Assembly: GCF_001440405.1 (NCBI RefSeq)
Contig: NZ_LLXX01000205.1
Coordinates: forward strand, 1 to 43,725
Length of the DNA: 43,725 nt
Direction of reading: 5' to 3'
DNA from: Bradyrhizobium valentinum
Lineage (GTDB): Bacteria > Pseudomonadota > Alphaproteobacteria > Rhizobiales > Xanthobacteraceae
Positions 9,955 through 18,145 of this stretch are shown piece after piece. The first letter of the stretch is position 1. Each line of letters opens with the position of its first letter. Under the pieces are notes generated by a model. The model ran no database searches. It was not told the origin of the DNA and worked only from the letters and a program-made list of their open reading frames with translations. The translations under genes were made by a program, and so were the position numbers.

Positions 9955-10884
9955 ATGATCCAGATGACGCTCAGACAGCTCCGCTACTTCGACGCGCTGG
10001 TACGGCACGGCCATTTCGGACGCGCGGCAGAGTCGTGTTCCATCTCGCAGCCGGCGCTGTCGATGCAGATCAAGGAAATGGAGGAAACCCTCGGCGGCGT
10101 GCTGCTGGAGCGCAGTGCACGACAGGTGACGCTGACGAAATTCGGCGAAGAGATCGTCCAGCGCGTCCGTGACATCCTGCGTTCGGTCGACGAACTCGGC
10201 GACTTCGCGCGCGCCTCGCGCGACCGGCTCGCGGGCCGGCTGCGCATCGGCATGATCCCGACGATTGCACCCTATTTGTTGCCGAAGGTGATCGAGAACC
10301 TCGCGCGCATGCATCCGGAACTCGACATTCACGTCCGCGAGACGCTGACGCCGAAGCTGATCAAGGAAGTCGCTGAAGGCCGGCTGGATACGGCGATCGT
10401 TGCGCTTCCGGTATCCGAACCTTCGCTGACCGAAGTCGCGTGTTTTTCGGAAAATTTCCTGCTGGTGCGGCCGGGCGAGGATGAGGGCACGCCGGTGCCG
10501 AGCCACGAGACGCTGCGCGAGATGCGCCTTTTGCTGCTCGAAGAGGGACACTGTTTCCGCGACCAGGCGCTGTCGTTCTGCAACATGCAATCCTCGCCGC
10601 CGCGGGAGGTGCTGGACGCGAGCTCGCTCTCGACGCTCGTTCAGATGGTCGGCGCCGGCATCGGCGTCACCCTGATCCCGGAAATGGCGGTCGCGGTAGA
10701 AACCCGTTCGGCGCCGGTCTCCGTCGCGCGCTTCAGGAACCCGCAACCGTCGCGAACCATTGGCATGGTCTGGCGCAAGACCAGTCCGCTCGCCGCACAG
10801 CTCCAGCAAATCTCCGAAGTGGTTTGCCTCGCAGCCGACGCATTGCGCGAACAGCGCAAGGCGAAATCGCCATTGCGGAAATGA
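9955..10884 (+). CDS. oxyR: Hydrogen peroxide-sensing LysR-type regulator OxyR
   Basis: LysR-family activator with an N-terminal winged helix-turn-helix (LRQLRYFDALVRHGHFGRAAESCSISQPALS) and a periplasmic-binding-like effector domain. The two redox cysteines that form the peroxide-induced disulfide are present as GHC200FRDQALSFC209, with the same spacing as E. coli Cys199/Cys208, which separates OxyR from generic LysR proteins. The start could be ATG 9955 or ATG 9964. Divergent from katG, its expected target; the TGA overlaps the ATG of the next gene (ATGA). Confidence 0.95.
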   Translation: MIQMTLRQLRYFDALVRHGHFGRAAESCSISQPALSMQIKEMEETLGGVLLERSARQVTLTKFGEEIVQRVRDILRSVDELGDFARASRDRLAGRLRIGMIPTIAPYLLPKVIENLARMHPELDIHVRETLTPKLIKEVAEGRLDTAIVALPVSEPSLTEVACFSENFLLVRPGEDEGTPVPSHETLREMRLLLLEEGHCFRDQALSFCNMQSSPPREVLDASSLSTLVQMVGAGIGVTLIPEMAVAVETRSAPVSVARFRNPQPSRTIGMVWRKTSPLAAQLQQISEVVCLAADALREQRKAKSPLRK

Positions 10885-11375
10885 CGGGCCTGACGATGCC
10901 CGCTTCGGGAGATACCGATTTGCCACAACCCGTCATTCGCCTCGCCCTTGCTGACGAATATGACGAGGTCGCGCGGGTCTGGATGGAGAGCTGGGTATCG
11001 ACCGGGCTCGAAGACGCCAGCAATTTCCTGCTGGCGAAACTGCGCGCGCGCGTTCCGATGGAGGTCGAGAAGGGCTGGAGCCTTTACGTCGCCGACGACA
11101 ATGGCAGATTGGCGGCGATGCTGGCGGTGCATTTGCCTGACCGCTATCTCGACCAGCTATTCGTCGCGCCGGAGTATCAGGGCAACGGTCTCGGGCGCCG
11201 ATTGCTTGCCTTCACGCGACAACATCTGCCGGATGAAATCTGGCTGCGCTGCGTGCGCGAGAATGAAAAGGCATGGCGCTGGTACGAGCGCGAGGGCTTT
11301 GTGTTCGAGAAGGAGCAGGTCGAGCCGATGACCGGCTTCGTGATGAAGTATTACCGATGGAAGAAGAGCGACTGA
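10881..11375 (+). CDS. GNAT-family N-acetyltransferase
   Basis: The 164-residue product has the acetyl-CoA-binding motif A as LFVAPEYQGNGLGRRLL (QGNGLG is the Q/R-x-x-G-x-G loop), followed by the B-motif region NEKAWRWYEREGF. Substrate is unknown; small GNATs of this type act on amino groups of metabolites, antibiotics or proteins. The ATG at 10881 overlaps the oxyR stop (ATGA), so it is translationally coupled to oxyR and may belong to the peroxide response. No terminator was found between it and the next gene; the 236-bp spacer 11376-11611 has only a short hairpin GCGAAG-CAT-CTTCGC at 11386-11400. Confidence 0.85.
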   Translation: MTGLTMPASGDTDLPQPVIRLALADEYDEVARVWMESWVSTGLEDASNFLLAKLRARVPMEVEKGWSLYVADDNGRLAAMLAVHLPDRYLDQLFVAPEYQGNGLGRRLLAFTRQHLPDEIWLRCVRENEKAWRWYEREGFVFEKEQVEPMTGFVMKYYRWKKSD

Positions 11376-11611
11376 TCCGGGGCGTGCGAAGCATCTTCGC
11401 CTTGCGCATCGCTTGCACACGCTCTAGTTTCACAAAGACTCCGACGCGCCCCGCGCTTCGGACCTGCTGGCCGCAAGCCTAGAGCAGACCATGCCAGCGA
11501 TGCTTACAGAGCAATGCTGAGCTGAAGCTCCGGTATCATCTCAGCCGCCAGTCGTGACGCTGACGCAATCCTGCGCGACATTTCGCAATTGATCCGAAAG
11601 GGAAACGTCTG

Positions 11612-12208
11612 ATGATAAAGCTCTACTGGTCGCCCCGCTCCCGCTCCATCTCCGCGATTTGGCTGCTGGAAGAGACCGGGCTGCCTTACGAACGCGTGCT
11701 GACCGATATTTCGACCGGCGCGCAGAAGGCGCCGGAATATCTCGCGATCAATCCGATGGGCAAGGTGCCGGGGCTGAAGGACGGCGACGCCGCGCTTGGC
11801 GAAGCCGCCGCGATCTGCGCCTATATCGCCGACCGCTATCCGGAAACCGGGCTGGCACCGGCCGCGACCGATCCGCTGCGGGCGAGATATCTGCAGTGGC
11901 TGTTCTTTTCACCCAGTTGCATCGAGCCGGCGTTGATCCAGATGTTCACGAAACTGGAAGTGCCGCCGAGCACGGCGGCGTGGGGCAGCGCGACGCAGAC
12001 GTTCGACGTGCTCGATGCCGCCTTGCAAAAGGGTCCATGGATTCTCGGCGAAAAATTCTCCGCCGCCGACATCATGTTGGGCTCGGGCCTGAACTTCGCG
12101 GTGCGGGCGTTCAAGATGGTGTCGCCACGACCGTCGTTCGACGCCTATATCGACCGCTGCGTGGCGCGCCCGGCGTTCCAGCGCGCGGAGAAGATCGCGG
12201 CGGGATGA
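11612..12208 (+). CDS. Glutathione S-transferase family protein
   Basis: The 198-residue protein has an N-terminal thioredoxin-like domain (MIKLYWSPRSRSISAIWLLEETGLPYE), the conserved cis-Pro glutathione-binding stretch NPMGKVPGLKDGDAALGEAAAICAYIADRYP (Glu-Ala in place of the usual Glu-Ser) and an all-alpha C-terminal domain (ILGEKFSAADIMLGSGL). The N-terminal Ser-Pro-x-Ser region offers a Ser rather than Tyr as the catalytic hydroxyl, as in beta/theta-like bacterial GSTs. The specific reaction cannot be told from sequence. It has a reasonable ribosome-binding site (AAAGGGAAA) and is convergent with fabI. Confidence 0.88.
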   Translation: MIKLYWSPRSRSISAIWLLEETGLPYERVLTDISTGAQKAPEYLAINPMGKVPGLKDGDAALGEAAAICAYIADRYPETGLAPAATDPLRARYLQWLFFSPSCIEPALIQMFTKLEVPPSTAAWGSATQTFDVLDAALQKGPWILGEKFSAADIMLGSGLNFAVRAFKMVSPRPSFDAYIDRCVARPAFQRAEKIAAG

Positions 12209-12221
12209 ACCGCCTACTCCT

Positions 12222-12325
12222 GTCGTCACCCGCGAAGGCGGGTGACCCAGTACTCCAGAGACATCAGTGATTGAAACGAGGGGCCGCGGCGTACTGGATG
12301 CCCCGCCTGCGCGGGGCATGACGAC
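12222..12325. repeat. Palindromic intergenic repeat, family A, copy 2
   Basis: About 104 bp between the convergent gst and fabI 3' ends. Left arm GTCGTCACCCGCGAAGGCGGG, whose first part pairs with the right end GGGGCATGACGAC; inner arms CCAGTACTCC and GTACTGGATG. The hairpin tip in the right arm is the short CCCGCC-TGC-GCGGGG and lacks the 16-bp cassette found in copies 1 and 3. Its position suggests it may also serve as a transcription barrier. Confidence 0.85.
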
Positions 12326-12347
12326 TTAGTCATGGGCGACTCGAGCG

Positions 12348-13148
12348 CTACTCCGCCTTCAGTTCTTCCGGCCGCGGCATCGAAATCACGTTGTAGCCGG
12401 AATCGACGTAGTGGATTTCGCCGGTGACGCCGCCCGAAAGGTCGGACAGCAAATATAGCGCCGAGCCGCCGAGTTCTTCCAGTGTCACGCCGCGGCCGAG
12501 CGGCGAATGCTTCTGCTGGAACGCGAACATCGCGCGCGCATCGCCGATGCCCGAGCCTGCGAGCGTGCGCACCGGCCCCGCCGAGATCGAATTGATGCGG
12601 ATCTTGCGGGGGCCGAAATCGGCAGCGAGATAGCGCACTGTGGCTTCAAGCGCCGCCTTCGCCACGCCCATCACGTTATAATTCGGCATCACGCGCACCG
12701 AGCCGCCGAAGGTCAGCGTGATCATCGAGCCGCCGCTCTCCGGCATCAGTTCGGCCGCGCGCTTGGCTAGCTCCGTAAAGGAGAAGCAGGAGATCAGCAT
12801 GGTGCGCGAGAAATTCTCGCGCGTGGTGTCGGCATAGCGTCCCTTCAACTCGTTCTTGTCGGAGAACGCGATGGCATGGACGAGAAAATCGAGATGGCCC
12901 CATTTGGCCTTCAGCGCCGCGAATACGGAATCGACGCTCGCAATATCCTCGACGTCGCACGGCAACACGGTGTCGATACCGAGCGATTGCGCCAGGGGCT
13001 TGACGCGCTTGCCGAGCGCATCGCCCTGGTAGGTGAAGGCGAGTTCGGCGCCCTGCGCGTGCAGCGCTTTCGCAATACCCCATGCGATCGAATGATCATT
13101 GGCGACGCCCATGACCAGTCCGCGCTTGCCTTTCATCAGGTCTTGCAT
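12348..13148 (-). CDS. fabI: Enoyl-[acyl-carrier-protein] reductase (NADH)
   Basis: Reduces the trans-2-enoyl-ACP double bond in the last step of each fatty-acid elongation cycle. The 266-residue short-chain-dehydrogenase fold shows the nucleotide-binding start GKRGLVMGVANDHSIAWGIAKAL and the catalytic Tyr157 and Lys164 in PNYNVMGVAKAALEA (E. coli Tyr156/Lys163). The second active-site tyrosine of E. coli FabI (Tyr146) is Phe147 here (ITLTFGGS). Last gene of fabA-fabB-fabI, separated from fabB by a family A repeat, so co-transcription is plausible but not shown. Triclosan-type inhibitors target this family. Confidence 0.95.
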   Translation of the reverse strand: MQDLMKGKRGLVMGVANDHSIAWGIAKALHAQGAELAFTYQGDALGKRVKPLAQSLGIDTVLPCDVEDIASVDSVFAALKAKWGHLDFLVHAIAFSDKNELKGRYADTTRENFSRTMLISCFSFTELAKRAAELMPESGGSMITLTFGGSVRVMPNYNVMGVAKAALEATVRYLAADFGPRKIRINSISAGPVRTLAGSGIGDARAMFAFQQKHSPLGRGVTLEELGGSALYLLSDLSGGVTGEIHYVDSGYNVISMPRPEELKAE

Positions 13149-13174
13149 CGTACGCTCGCTCCCATTGTCTTCGA

Positions 13175-13296
13175 CGTCATCACCCGCGAATGCGGGTGAT
13201 GCAGTATTCCAGAGGGGTCAGTGATTTAGCCGAAAGGCCGCGGCGTACTGGATGCCCCGCCCCAGTGCGCAATTGCGCATAAGGCGAGGCATGACG
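13175..13296. repeat. Palindromic intergenic repeat, family A, copy 3
   Basis: About 122 bp between fabB and fabI. Outer arms CGTCATCACCCGC and GGCGAGGCATGACG, inner arms CAGTATTCCA and GTACTGGATG. The right arm carries the 16-bp cassette GTGCGCAATTGCGCAT (13265-13280) at the hairpin tip, one base off the perfect palindrome of copy 1. Confidence 0.85.
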
Positions 13297-13302
13297 AGTA
13301 CA

Positions 13303-14526
13303 TCACGCATCCATCCGCTTGAACACCAGCGTGGCGTTGGTGCCACCGAAGCCGAAGGAGTTCGACAGCACAGTGCCGAGCTTGGCGTTGTCGATGCGCT
13401 TGCGCACGATCGGCATGTCGGCGAAGACCGGATCGAGCTCGGTGATGTGAGCGCTCTCGCAGACGAAGCCGTTGTTCATCATCAGAAGCGAATAGATCGC
13501 CTCCTGCACGCCGGTGGCACCGAGCGAGTGGCCGGTCAGCGCCTTGGTCGCCGAGATCGGCGGGCACTTGTCGCCGGTGCCAAAGACCTTGCGGATCGCC
13601 TCGATCTCCGGGGGATCGCCGGCCGGCGTCGAGGTCGCATGCGGATTGATGTAATCGATCGGCGTCTTCACGGTTTCGAGCGCCATGCGCATGCAGCGCT
13701 CGGCGCCTTCGCCCGACGGCGCGACCATGTCGTAACCATCAGACGTGGCGCCATAGCCAACCACTTCGGCGTAGATGCGCGCGCCGCGCGCCTTGGCGTG
13801 CTCCAGCTCTTCCAGCACCACCACGCCGGCGCCGCCGGCGATGACGAAGCCGTCGCGGTTGACGTCGTAGGGGCGCGAGGCCGTGGCGGGGGTGTCGTTG
13901 TATTTCGAGGACATCGCGCCCATCGCGTCGAACAGCACCGACAGCGACCAGTCGAGCTCCTCACAGCCGCCGGCGAAGATCACGTCCTGCTTGCCGATCT
14001 GGATCGTCTCATAGGCGTTGCCGATGCAATGGTTCGAGGTCGCGCAGGCCGACGAGATCGAATAGTTCACGCCCTTGATCTTGAACCAGGTCGCGAGCGT
14101 GGCCGATGCCGTCGACGACATAGCCTTCGGCACCGCGAATGGCCCAACCCGTTTGGGCCCCTTGCTCCGGGTGATGTCGGCCGCTTCCACGATGGTGCGC
14201 GCGGACGGCCCGCCAGAGCCCATAATAATGCCGGTACGGACGTCGGAGACTTCCGTGGGCGTCAGTCCGGAATCCTGGATCGCCTGCTCCATCGCGATGT
14301 GATTCCACGCTGCGCCCTCACCGAGGAAGCGCATCGCGCGGCGGTCGATGACGTCGGCCGGATTGATGGTCGGCGCGCCCTGCACCTGCGAACGGAAGCC
14401 CAGCTCGGCGTACTTGTCGGCGCGCTTGATCCCGGATTTTGCGTCGTGAAGGCTCGCAAGCACTTCCTGGGTGTTGTTTCCGATGGACGAGACAATGCCC
14501 ATCCCCGTTATGACAACCCGCTTCAT
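13303..14526 (-). CDS. fabB: 3-oxoacyl-ACP synthase I (KAS I)
   Basis: Condensing enzyme that extends acyl-ACP with malonyl-ACP; with FabA it is needed for unsaturated fatty acids. The 407-residue thiolase-fold protein has the KAS catalytic triad Cys161 (SISSACATSNH), His296 (INPHATSTPAGD) and His333 (TKALTGHSLGATG), and Lys328. The usual HGTSTP reads HATSTP here. Assigned FabB instead of FabF because it begins MKRVVITGMGIVSSIGNN and sits directly after fabA, 61 bp downstream. Confidence 0.94.
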   Translation of the reverse strand: MKRVVITGMGIVSSIGNNTQEVLASLHDAKSGIKRADKYAELGFRSQVQGAPTINPADVIDRRAMRFLGEGAAWNHIAMEQAIQDSGLTPTEVSDVRTGIIMGSGGPSARTIVEAADITRSKGPKRVGPFAVPKAMSSTASATLATWFKIKGVNYSISSACATSNHCIGNAYETIQIGKQDVIFAGGCEELDWSLSVLFDAMGAMSSKYNDTPATASRPYDVNRDGFVIAGGAGVVVLEELEHAKARGARIYAEVVGYGATSDGYDMVAPSGEGAERCMRMALETVKTPIDYINPHATSTPAGDPPEIEAIRKVFGTGDKCPPISATKALTGHSLGATGVQEAIYSLLMMNNGFVCESAHITELDPVFADMPIVRKRIDNAKLGTVLSNSFGFGGTNATLVFKRMDA

Positions 14527-14587
14527 GATCGCCTCGCCCTACCGTTTCCGTTCGTCAGTGAAGATATTTGATGCATGATCACGCCGC

Positions 14588-15109
14588 TCAGGTGGGCGCG
14601 GTGCCCTGCTTGAACAGCCCGACCTTCAGGTCCTTGGCGCGATAGATAATCTCGCCATCCATGGAAAGCCAGCCGTCGGCAACGCCAAGCACCAGCTTTG
14701 AGCGCATCACGCGTTTCATGTCGATGTTGTACACAACCTTGCGAGCGTTCGGCAGCACCTGGCCGGAGAACTTCAGTTCGCCCAGCCCCAGTGCCCGGCC
14801 GCGTCCTTCGCCACCGATCCAGCCCAGGTAGAAGCCGACCATCTGCCACATCGCGTCGAGGCCGAGACATCCGGGCATGACCGGATCGTTCTTGAAATGA
14901 CAGCCAAAGAACCACAGGTCCGGCTTCACATCGAGTTCGGCGCGGATCAGACCCTTGCCGAATTCACCGCCATTCTCGCTAATTTCGGTGATGCGGTCGA
15001 ACATCAGCATCGGCGGCAGCGGTAATTGGGCATTGCCCGGGCCGAACATCTCGCCTCGGCCGCAGGCCAGCAAATCCTCGTATTCATAACCGCCGCGGCG
15101 ATCCAGCAT
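14588..15109 (-). CDS. fabA: 3-hydroxydecanoyl-ACP dehydratase/isomerase
   Basis: Dehydrates beta-hydroxydecanoyl-ACP and isomerises trans-2- to cis-3-decenoyl-ACP, the branch point to unsaturated fatty acids. The 173-residue hot-dog-fold protein has the catalytic His71 and Asp85 in FFGCHFKNDPVMPGCLGLDAMWQ (E. coli His70/Asp84) and normal family length. It heads fabA-fabB-fabI and is divergent from irr across a 335-bp gap. The fabA-irr linkage is common in rhizobia, though a regulatory link is inference. Confidence 0.97.
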   Translation of the reverse strand: MLDRRGGYEYEDLLACGRGEMFGPGNAQLPLPPMLMFDRITEISENGGEFGKGLIRAELDVKPDLWFFGCHFKNDPVMPGCLGLDAMWQMVGFYLGWIGGEGRGRALGLGELKFSGQVLPNARKVVYNIDMKRVMRSKLVLGVADGWLSMDGEIIYRAKDLKVGLFKQGTAPT

Positions 15110-15371
15110 CGTGTCCAGCCTCTCGTTAGATGTCCCGATGGAGCGCTTTCTGAGCGAACCGGACCCGTTTCCCTACGGGAGAACGTCTGCTTCCCGCAAT
15201 TTGGCGCTACTTAGGGTGCTATCGGCATTAGCCTCTGCCGAAATCGCATATGTGGTCCGCGCGCTCTGTAACATAGGCACCAATGCCCGGCAAAGCACTG
15301 GAACGGGCTAAAATGCCGCGTTGGTGCGCTCGTTCCCCCTTAACCTTGGGCGGGTTCTAGTTGCGAAAAAC

Positions 15372-15399
15372 TTGCATCTACCTGATTTCCTTTTATATT
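15372..15399 (+). promoter_or_regulatory. Candidate irr promoter
   Basis: TTGCAT (15372-15377), 16-nt spacer, TATATT (15394-15399), a good sigma-70-like match placing the transcription start near 15406 and the ATG of irr about 40 nt downstream. The hexamer TGCATC (15373-15378) overlaps the -35; I recall similar direct hexamers as the Fur/Mur site at the B. japonicum irr promoter, but this is from memory. The rest of the fabA-irr gap (15110-15371) has no other clear feature beyond a small CCCGT-N6-ACGGG dyad at 15164-15179. Confidence 0.5.
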
Positions 15400-15418
15400 G
15401 GGCAAGAATATTGCCCAA
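15398..15418. promoter_or_regulatory. Palindromic operator candidate at irr
   Basis: Perfect dyad TTGGGCAA-N5-TTGCCCAA, with an AT-rich spacer. It overlaps the last two bases of the predicted -10 and the start site, an ideal position for repression. It ends 26 bp before the irr ATG. The binding protein is unknown. Confidence 0.55.
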
Positions 15419-15444
15419 GTTAGCGCGTGGTGCCCGAAGTGGAC

Positions 15445-15936
15445 ATGAACGACCAAGCTCCGACCCCGAACGACGACGGTATCGATCCGGCCGCCCGCGC
15501 CGCCGGACATCAGCCGGCGTTGACCGGCTGTCCCTGGCACGACGTCAACGAAATGCTGCAGGCTGCCGGTCTCCGACCCACCCGCCAGCGCATGGCTCTC
15601 GGCTGGCTGTTGTTCGGCAAGGGCGCCCGCCATCTGACCGCGGAAATGCTGTACGAGGAAGCGACGCTAGCCAAGGTTCCGGTGTCACTGGCGACCGTCT
15701 ACAACACGCTCAATCAGCTCACCGATGCCGGTCTGCTGCGCCAGGTCTCGGTCGACGGCACCAAGACCTATTTCGACACCAACGTCACCGCACACCACCA
15801 CTTCTATCTCGAGAACAACCACGAGCTGGTCGACATTCCAGATCCGCATCTCGTGCTGTCGAAGATGCCGGACGTGCCGGAAGGCTACGAGATCGCCCGC
15901 GTCGACATGGTGGTGCGCCTGCGCAAGAAGCGGTAA
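15445..15936 (+). CDS. irr: Iron response regulator Irr (Fur family)
   Basis: Fur-superfamily regulator that controls heme synthesis and iron uptake in alphaproteobacteria by sensing heme. With the ATG at 15445 the protein is 163 residues, and the heme-regulatory motif falls at Cys29-Pro30 (TGC29PWHDV) and the HHH motif at 117-119 (TAHHHFY), exactly the positions reported for B. japonicum Irr; the GTG at 15427 would add six residues. The winged-helix part is LRPTRQRMALGWLLFGKGARHLTAEMLYEEA. In B. japonicum the Cys-Pro motif mediates heme-dependent degradation; presence of it here predicts the same behaviour, whereas many rhizobial Irr proteins lack it. Confidence 0.97.
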   Translation: MNDQAPTPNDDGIDPAARAAGHQPALTGCPWHDVNEMLQAAGLRPTRQRMALGWLLFGKGARHLTAEMLYEEATLAKVPVSLATVYNTLNQLTDAGLLRQVSVDGTKTYFDTNVTAHHHFYLENNHELVDIPDPHLVLSKMPDVPEGYEIARVDMVVRLRKKR

Positions 15937-15951
15937 CGCGTCTCTCTCGGA

Positions 15952-16070
15952 GTCGTCCCTGCGAACGCAGGGACCCATAACCACAAATCTATGTAGTGAA
16001 GGAAGGCGCCTACCCGCTCGCCTCATTGATAGGCCGCGGCGTATGGGCCCCCGCGTTCGCGAGGGCGACG
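15952..16070. repeat. Palindromic intergenic repeat, family B, copy 1
   Basis: About 119 bp between the convergent irr and SH3-protein genes. Left end GTCGTCCCTGCGAACGCAGG then GACCCATAACC; right end GTATGGGCCCCCGCG then TTCGCGAGGGCGAC. Related to the element at 17986-18130 by the GGGACCCATAACC block. Shares the GGCCGCGGCGTA block with family A copies 2 and 3. Confidence 0.75.
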
Positions 16071-16077
16071 GATAAAT

Positions 16078-16605
16078 TCAATCCACCTTCTCGTCGGCGT
16101 AGACGCCCCACAGCCTTTGCTGCTCGATCCAGCCGTCAAAGCCGTTGCCAATCACACGGCACCAACCATTGGCGCATTTCTTGACCTGGGCGACGACGCC
16201 AGCCTGTAAACGGGCCGCTACAGCACTGGTCGGATCGGGGCGATCGTAGAGCGAGGCCAGATCGTCCTTGGTCTTCATGGTTACGACCGCGGTGCGGCGG
16301 CCGGACAGCAGGGAGTGATAGACCCAGCCCTCGGCGCCTTCGGAATCGCGCACGCGGCGCCAGTTCTCGAACTCGGCCGTTACTTCGACCGGCAGGCCCG
16401 AACGGGTATAGATCCAGGCGACGTCGTTATCCTTGGTCGGACCGGCCCGGACATTCACATGGTCGGATTTGAGGCTGACATATCGCGGCACCGGCAGGCC
16501 GCTCGTGGTGATGGCCGAATCCTTGGCCGAAAACCCGGTGCTGACCGATGCAAGAAGCCAGCACCCCGCCAGCACCGCCACCGAACAGAAACGCCCCAAC
16601 GCCAT
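16078..16605 (-). CDS. Exported protein with bacterial SH3-like domains
   Basis: The 175-residue product begins MALGRFCSVAVLAGCWLLASVSTGFSAKDS, a typical Sec signal peptide, with AGGAGA upstream of the ATG. The mature part contains two SH3-like repeats: RYVSLKSDHVNVRAGPTKDNDVAWIY...NWRRVRDSEGAEGWVYHSLLSG and SLYDRPDPTSAVAARLQAGVVAQVKKCANGWCRVIGNGFDGWIEQQRLWGVY. Bacterial SH3 domains of this sort usually bind cell-wall peptides or mediate envelope protein contacts; the exact role is unknown. Two Cys in the second repeat (KKCANGWCRV) could form a disulfide in the periplasm. Confidence 0.85.
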   Translation of the reverse strand: MALGRFCSVAVLAGCWLLASVSTGFSAKDSAITTSGLPVPRYVSLKSDHVNVRAGPTKDNDVAWIYTRSGLPVEVTAEFENWRRVRDSEGAEGWVYHSLLSGRRTAVVTMKTKDDLASLYDRPDPTSAVAARLQAGVVAQVKKCANGWCRVIGNGFDGWIEQQRLWGVYADEKVD

Positions 16606-16966
16606 CAACTCGTCTCCTGCCGAGATACTCCCAACTCAAATTCTTCGAGTTGAAACCGCCCGCTAACGCCCGAAAACCCCAGACCCCTGCCCGCTATGGT
16701 CGTACCCCGGATTGTGACGTCCGAGGGGTTCTTGTCTTGGCCCGGCCTTCTGATAGAGAGGACGGAACGTTGAGAACAAGAACACCCGGCTTTTTCGCTT
16801 GAATCCGAGGTAAGTATTGGGAACCCAAGGACTGACCTAAGGAAACAGCGGGCCGCCGGGACCGCGCGGCATCTGCAGTGTCGAACAACCGGGTTAATGA
16901 GGTCTGAACGGCGAAGCCTTTGACGGCCTGAAGGGTTGGCGAGCCATCGCCTCATGAGAGCAGGAC
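16606..16966. other. Divergent intergenic region, nothing identified
   Basis: A 361-bp gap between the SH3 protein (-) and the dehydrogenase (+). It contains no repeat of the families seen elsewhere and no convincing ORF. Promoters for both genes must lie here but I cannot place them with confidence. Confidence 0.5.
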
Positions 16967-17968
16967 ATGTCGGTTAAGAAAAAACCTCTCGTCGTCGTCA
17001 CCCGCAAACTGCCGGACTCCATCGAGACCCGGATGCGCGAGTTGTTCGACGCGAGGTTGAACCTCGACGATGCGCCGATGACGCCGGAACAAATTGCGGA
17101 TGCGGTCCGCACTGCCGACGTGCTGGTGCCGACCGTCACCGACATGATCAGCGAAGAGATCCTCAAAGATCCCGACTGCAAGCTGCGCATGATCGCCAAT
17201 TTCGGCAACGGCGTCGACAATATCGACGTCACGGCGGCGCATGCGCGCGGCATCACGGTGACCAACACGCCAAAGGTACTGACCGAAGACACCGCCGACA
17301 TGACCATGGCGCTGATTCTCGCGGTGCCGCGGCGGCTGATCGAGGGCGCCTCGATCCTGACTGACGGCAAGGGCTGGCCGGGCTGGTCGCCGACATGGAT
17401 GCTGGGCCATCGCATCGGCGGAAAACGCCTCGGCATCATCGGTATGGGCCGGATCGGCCAGGCCGTGGCCCGGCGGGCGCGCGCCTTCGGCCTGCAGATC
17501 CACTATCACAACCGCCGTCCGGTGGCGCCGCGCATCGCCGAAGAACTCGGCGCGACCTATTGGGAAAGCCTCGACCAGATGCTGGCTAGGATGGACATCA
17601 TCTCGGTGAACTGTCCGCATACGCCGGCGACCTATCATCTGCTGTCGGCGCGGCGGCTGAAGCTGATCCGAAAAGACGCCTATATCGTCAACACCGCGCG
17701 CGGCGGGGTGATCGACGAGGACACGCTGATCAAGCTGATCGAAGCCGGCGACGTCGGCGGCGCCGGCCTCGACGTCTACGAGCACGAGCCCGCGGTCAAT
17801 CCGAAACTGGTGCGGCTGGCGAAAGCCGGCAAGGTGACGCTCCTGCCGCATATGGGCTCGGCTACGATCGAAGGCCGCGTCGAGATGGGCGAGAAGGTCA
17901 TCATCAATATCCGGACCTTCCTCGACAACCACAAGCCGCCGGACCGCGTGCTGCCCAGCATGCTGTGA
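16967..17968 (+). CDS. D-2-hydroxyacid dehydrogenase (glyoxylate/hydroxypyruvate reductase type)
   Basis: NAD(P)H-dependent enzyme of the D-isomer 2-hydroxyacid dehydrogenase family, most similar in layout to GyaR/glyoxylate reductase. The 333-residue protein shows the Rossmann motif GKRLGIIGMGRIGQAVARRA, and the catalytic Arg245 (NTARGGVIDE), Glu274 (YEHEPAVNP) and His295 (LPHMGSAT). VGNGVDNID-like NFGNGVDNIDV is the substrate-binding loop. The exact substrate (glyoxylate, hydroxypyruvate or another 2-oxoacid) cannot be decided from sequence. It is alone in its transcription unit and convergent with the LysR gene. Confidence 0.9.
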   Translation: MSVKKKPLVVVTRKLPDSIETRMRELFDARLNLDDAPMTPEQIADAVRTADVLVPTVTDMISEEILKDPDCKLRMIANFGNGVDNIDVTAAHARGITVTNTPKVLTEDTADMTMALILAVPRRLIEGASILTDGKGWPGWSPTWMLGHRIGGKRLGIIGMGRIGQAVARRARAFGLQIHYHNRRPVAPRIAEELGATYWESLDQMLARMDIISVNCPHTPATYHLLSARRLKLIRKDAYIVNTARGGVIDEDTLIKLIEAGDVGGAGLDVYEHEPAVNPKLVRLAKAGKVTLLPHMGSATIEGRVEMGEKVIINIRTFLDNHKPPDRVLPSML

Positions 17969-17985
17969 GGGCGATTCCTCGGCGA

Positions 17986-18130
17986 GTCGTCCCCGCCTAG
18001 TGCGCAATTGCGCACGGGGCGCGGGGACCCATAACCACCGAAGTCAATTGTAGCTAACAGCTGGAGCACAAGCTCGGCACAACCACGTCGGCCAGTGGTT
18101 ATGGGTCCCGGCTCAAGGCCGGGACGACGA
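17986..18130. repeat. Palindromic intergenic repeat, family B, copy 2
   Basis: About 145 bp between two convergent genes. Arms: GTCGTCCCCGCC ... GGGGACCCATAACCAC on the left and GTGGTTATGGGTCCC ... GGCCGGGACGAC on the right. The left stem carries the perfect palindrome GTGCGCAATTGCGCAC (18000-18015) at its tip, while the right stem has the short tip GGCTCAAGGCC. The cassette is the same as in family A copies. Confidence 0.85.
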
Positions 18131-18145
18131 CAAGCTCGTGGCTAA

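Noticed and set aside
13252..14571. 439-codon open frame on the + strand
   Set aside because: Antisense shadow of fabB, whose catalytic triad is clear on the - strand.
16765..16783. Three GAAC copies suggesting a LexA box
   Set aside because: Spacings are 5 and 2 nt (11 between first and third), not the 7 nt of the alphaproteobacterial GAAC-N7-GAAC site.
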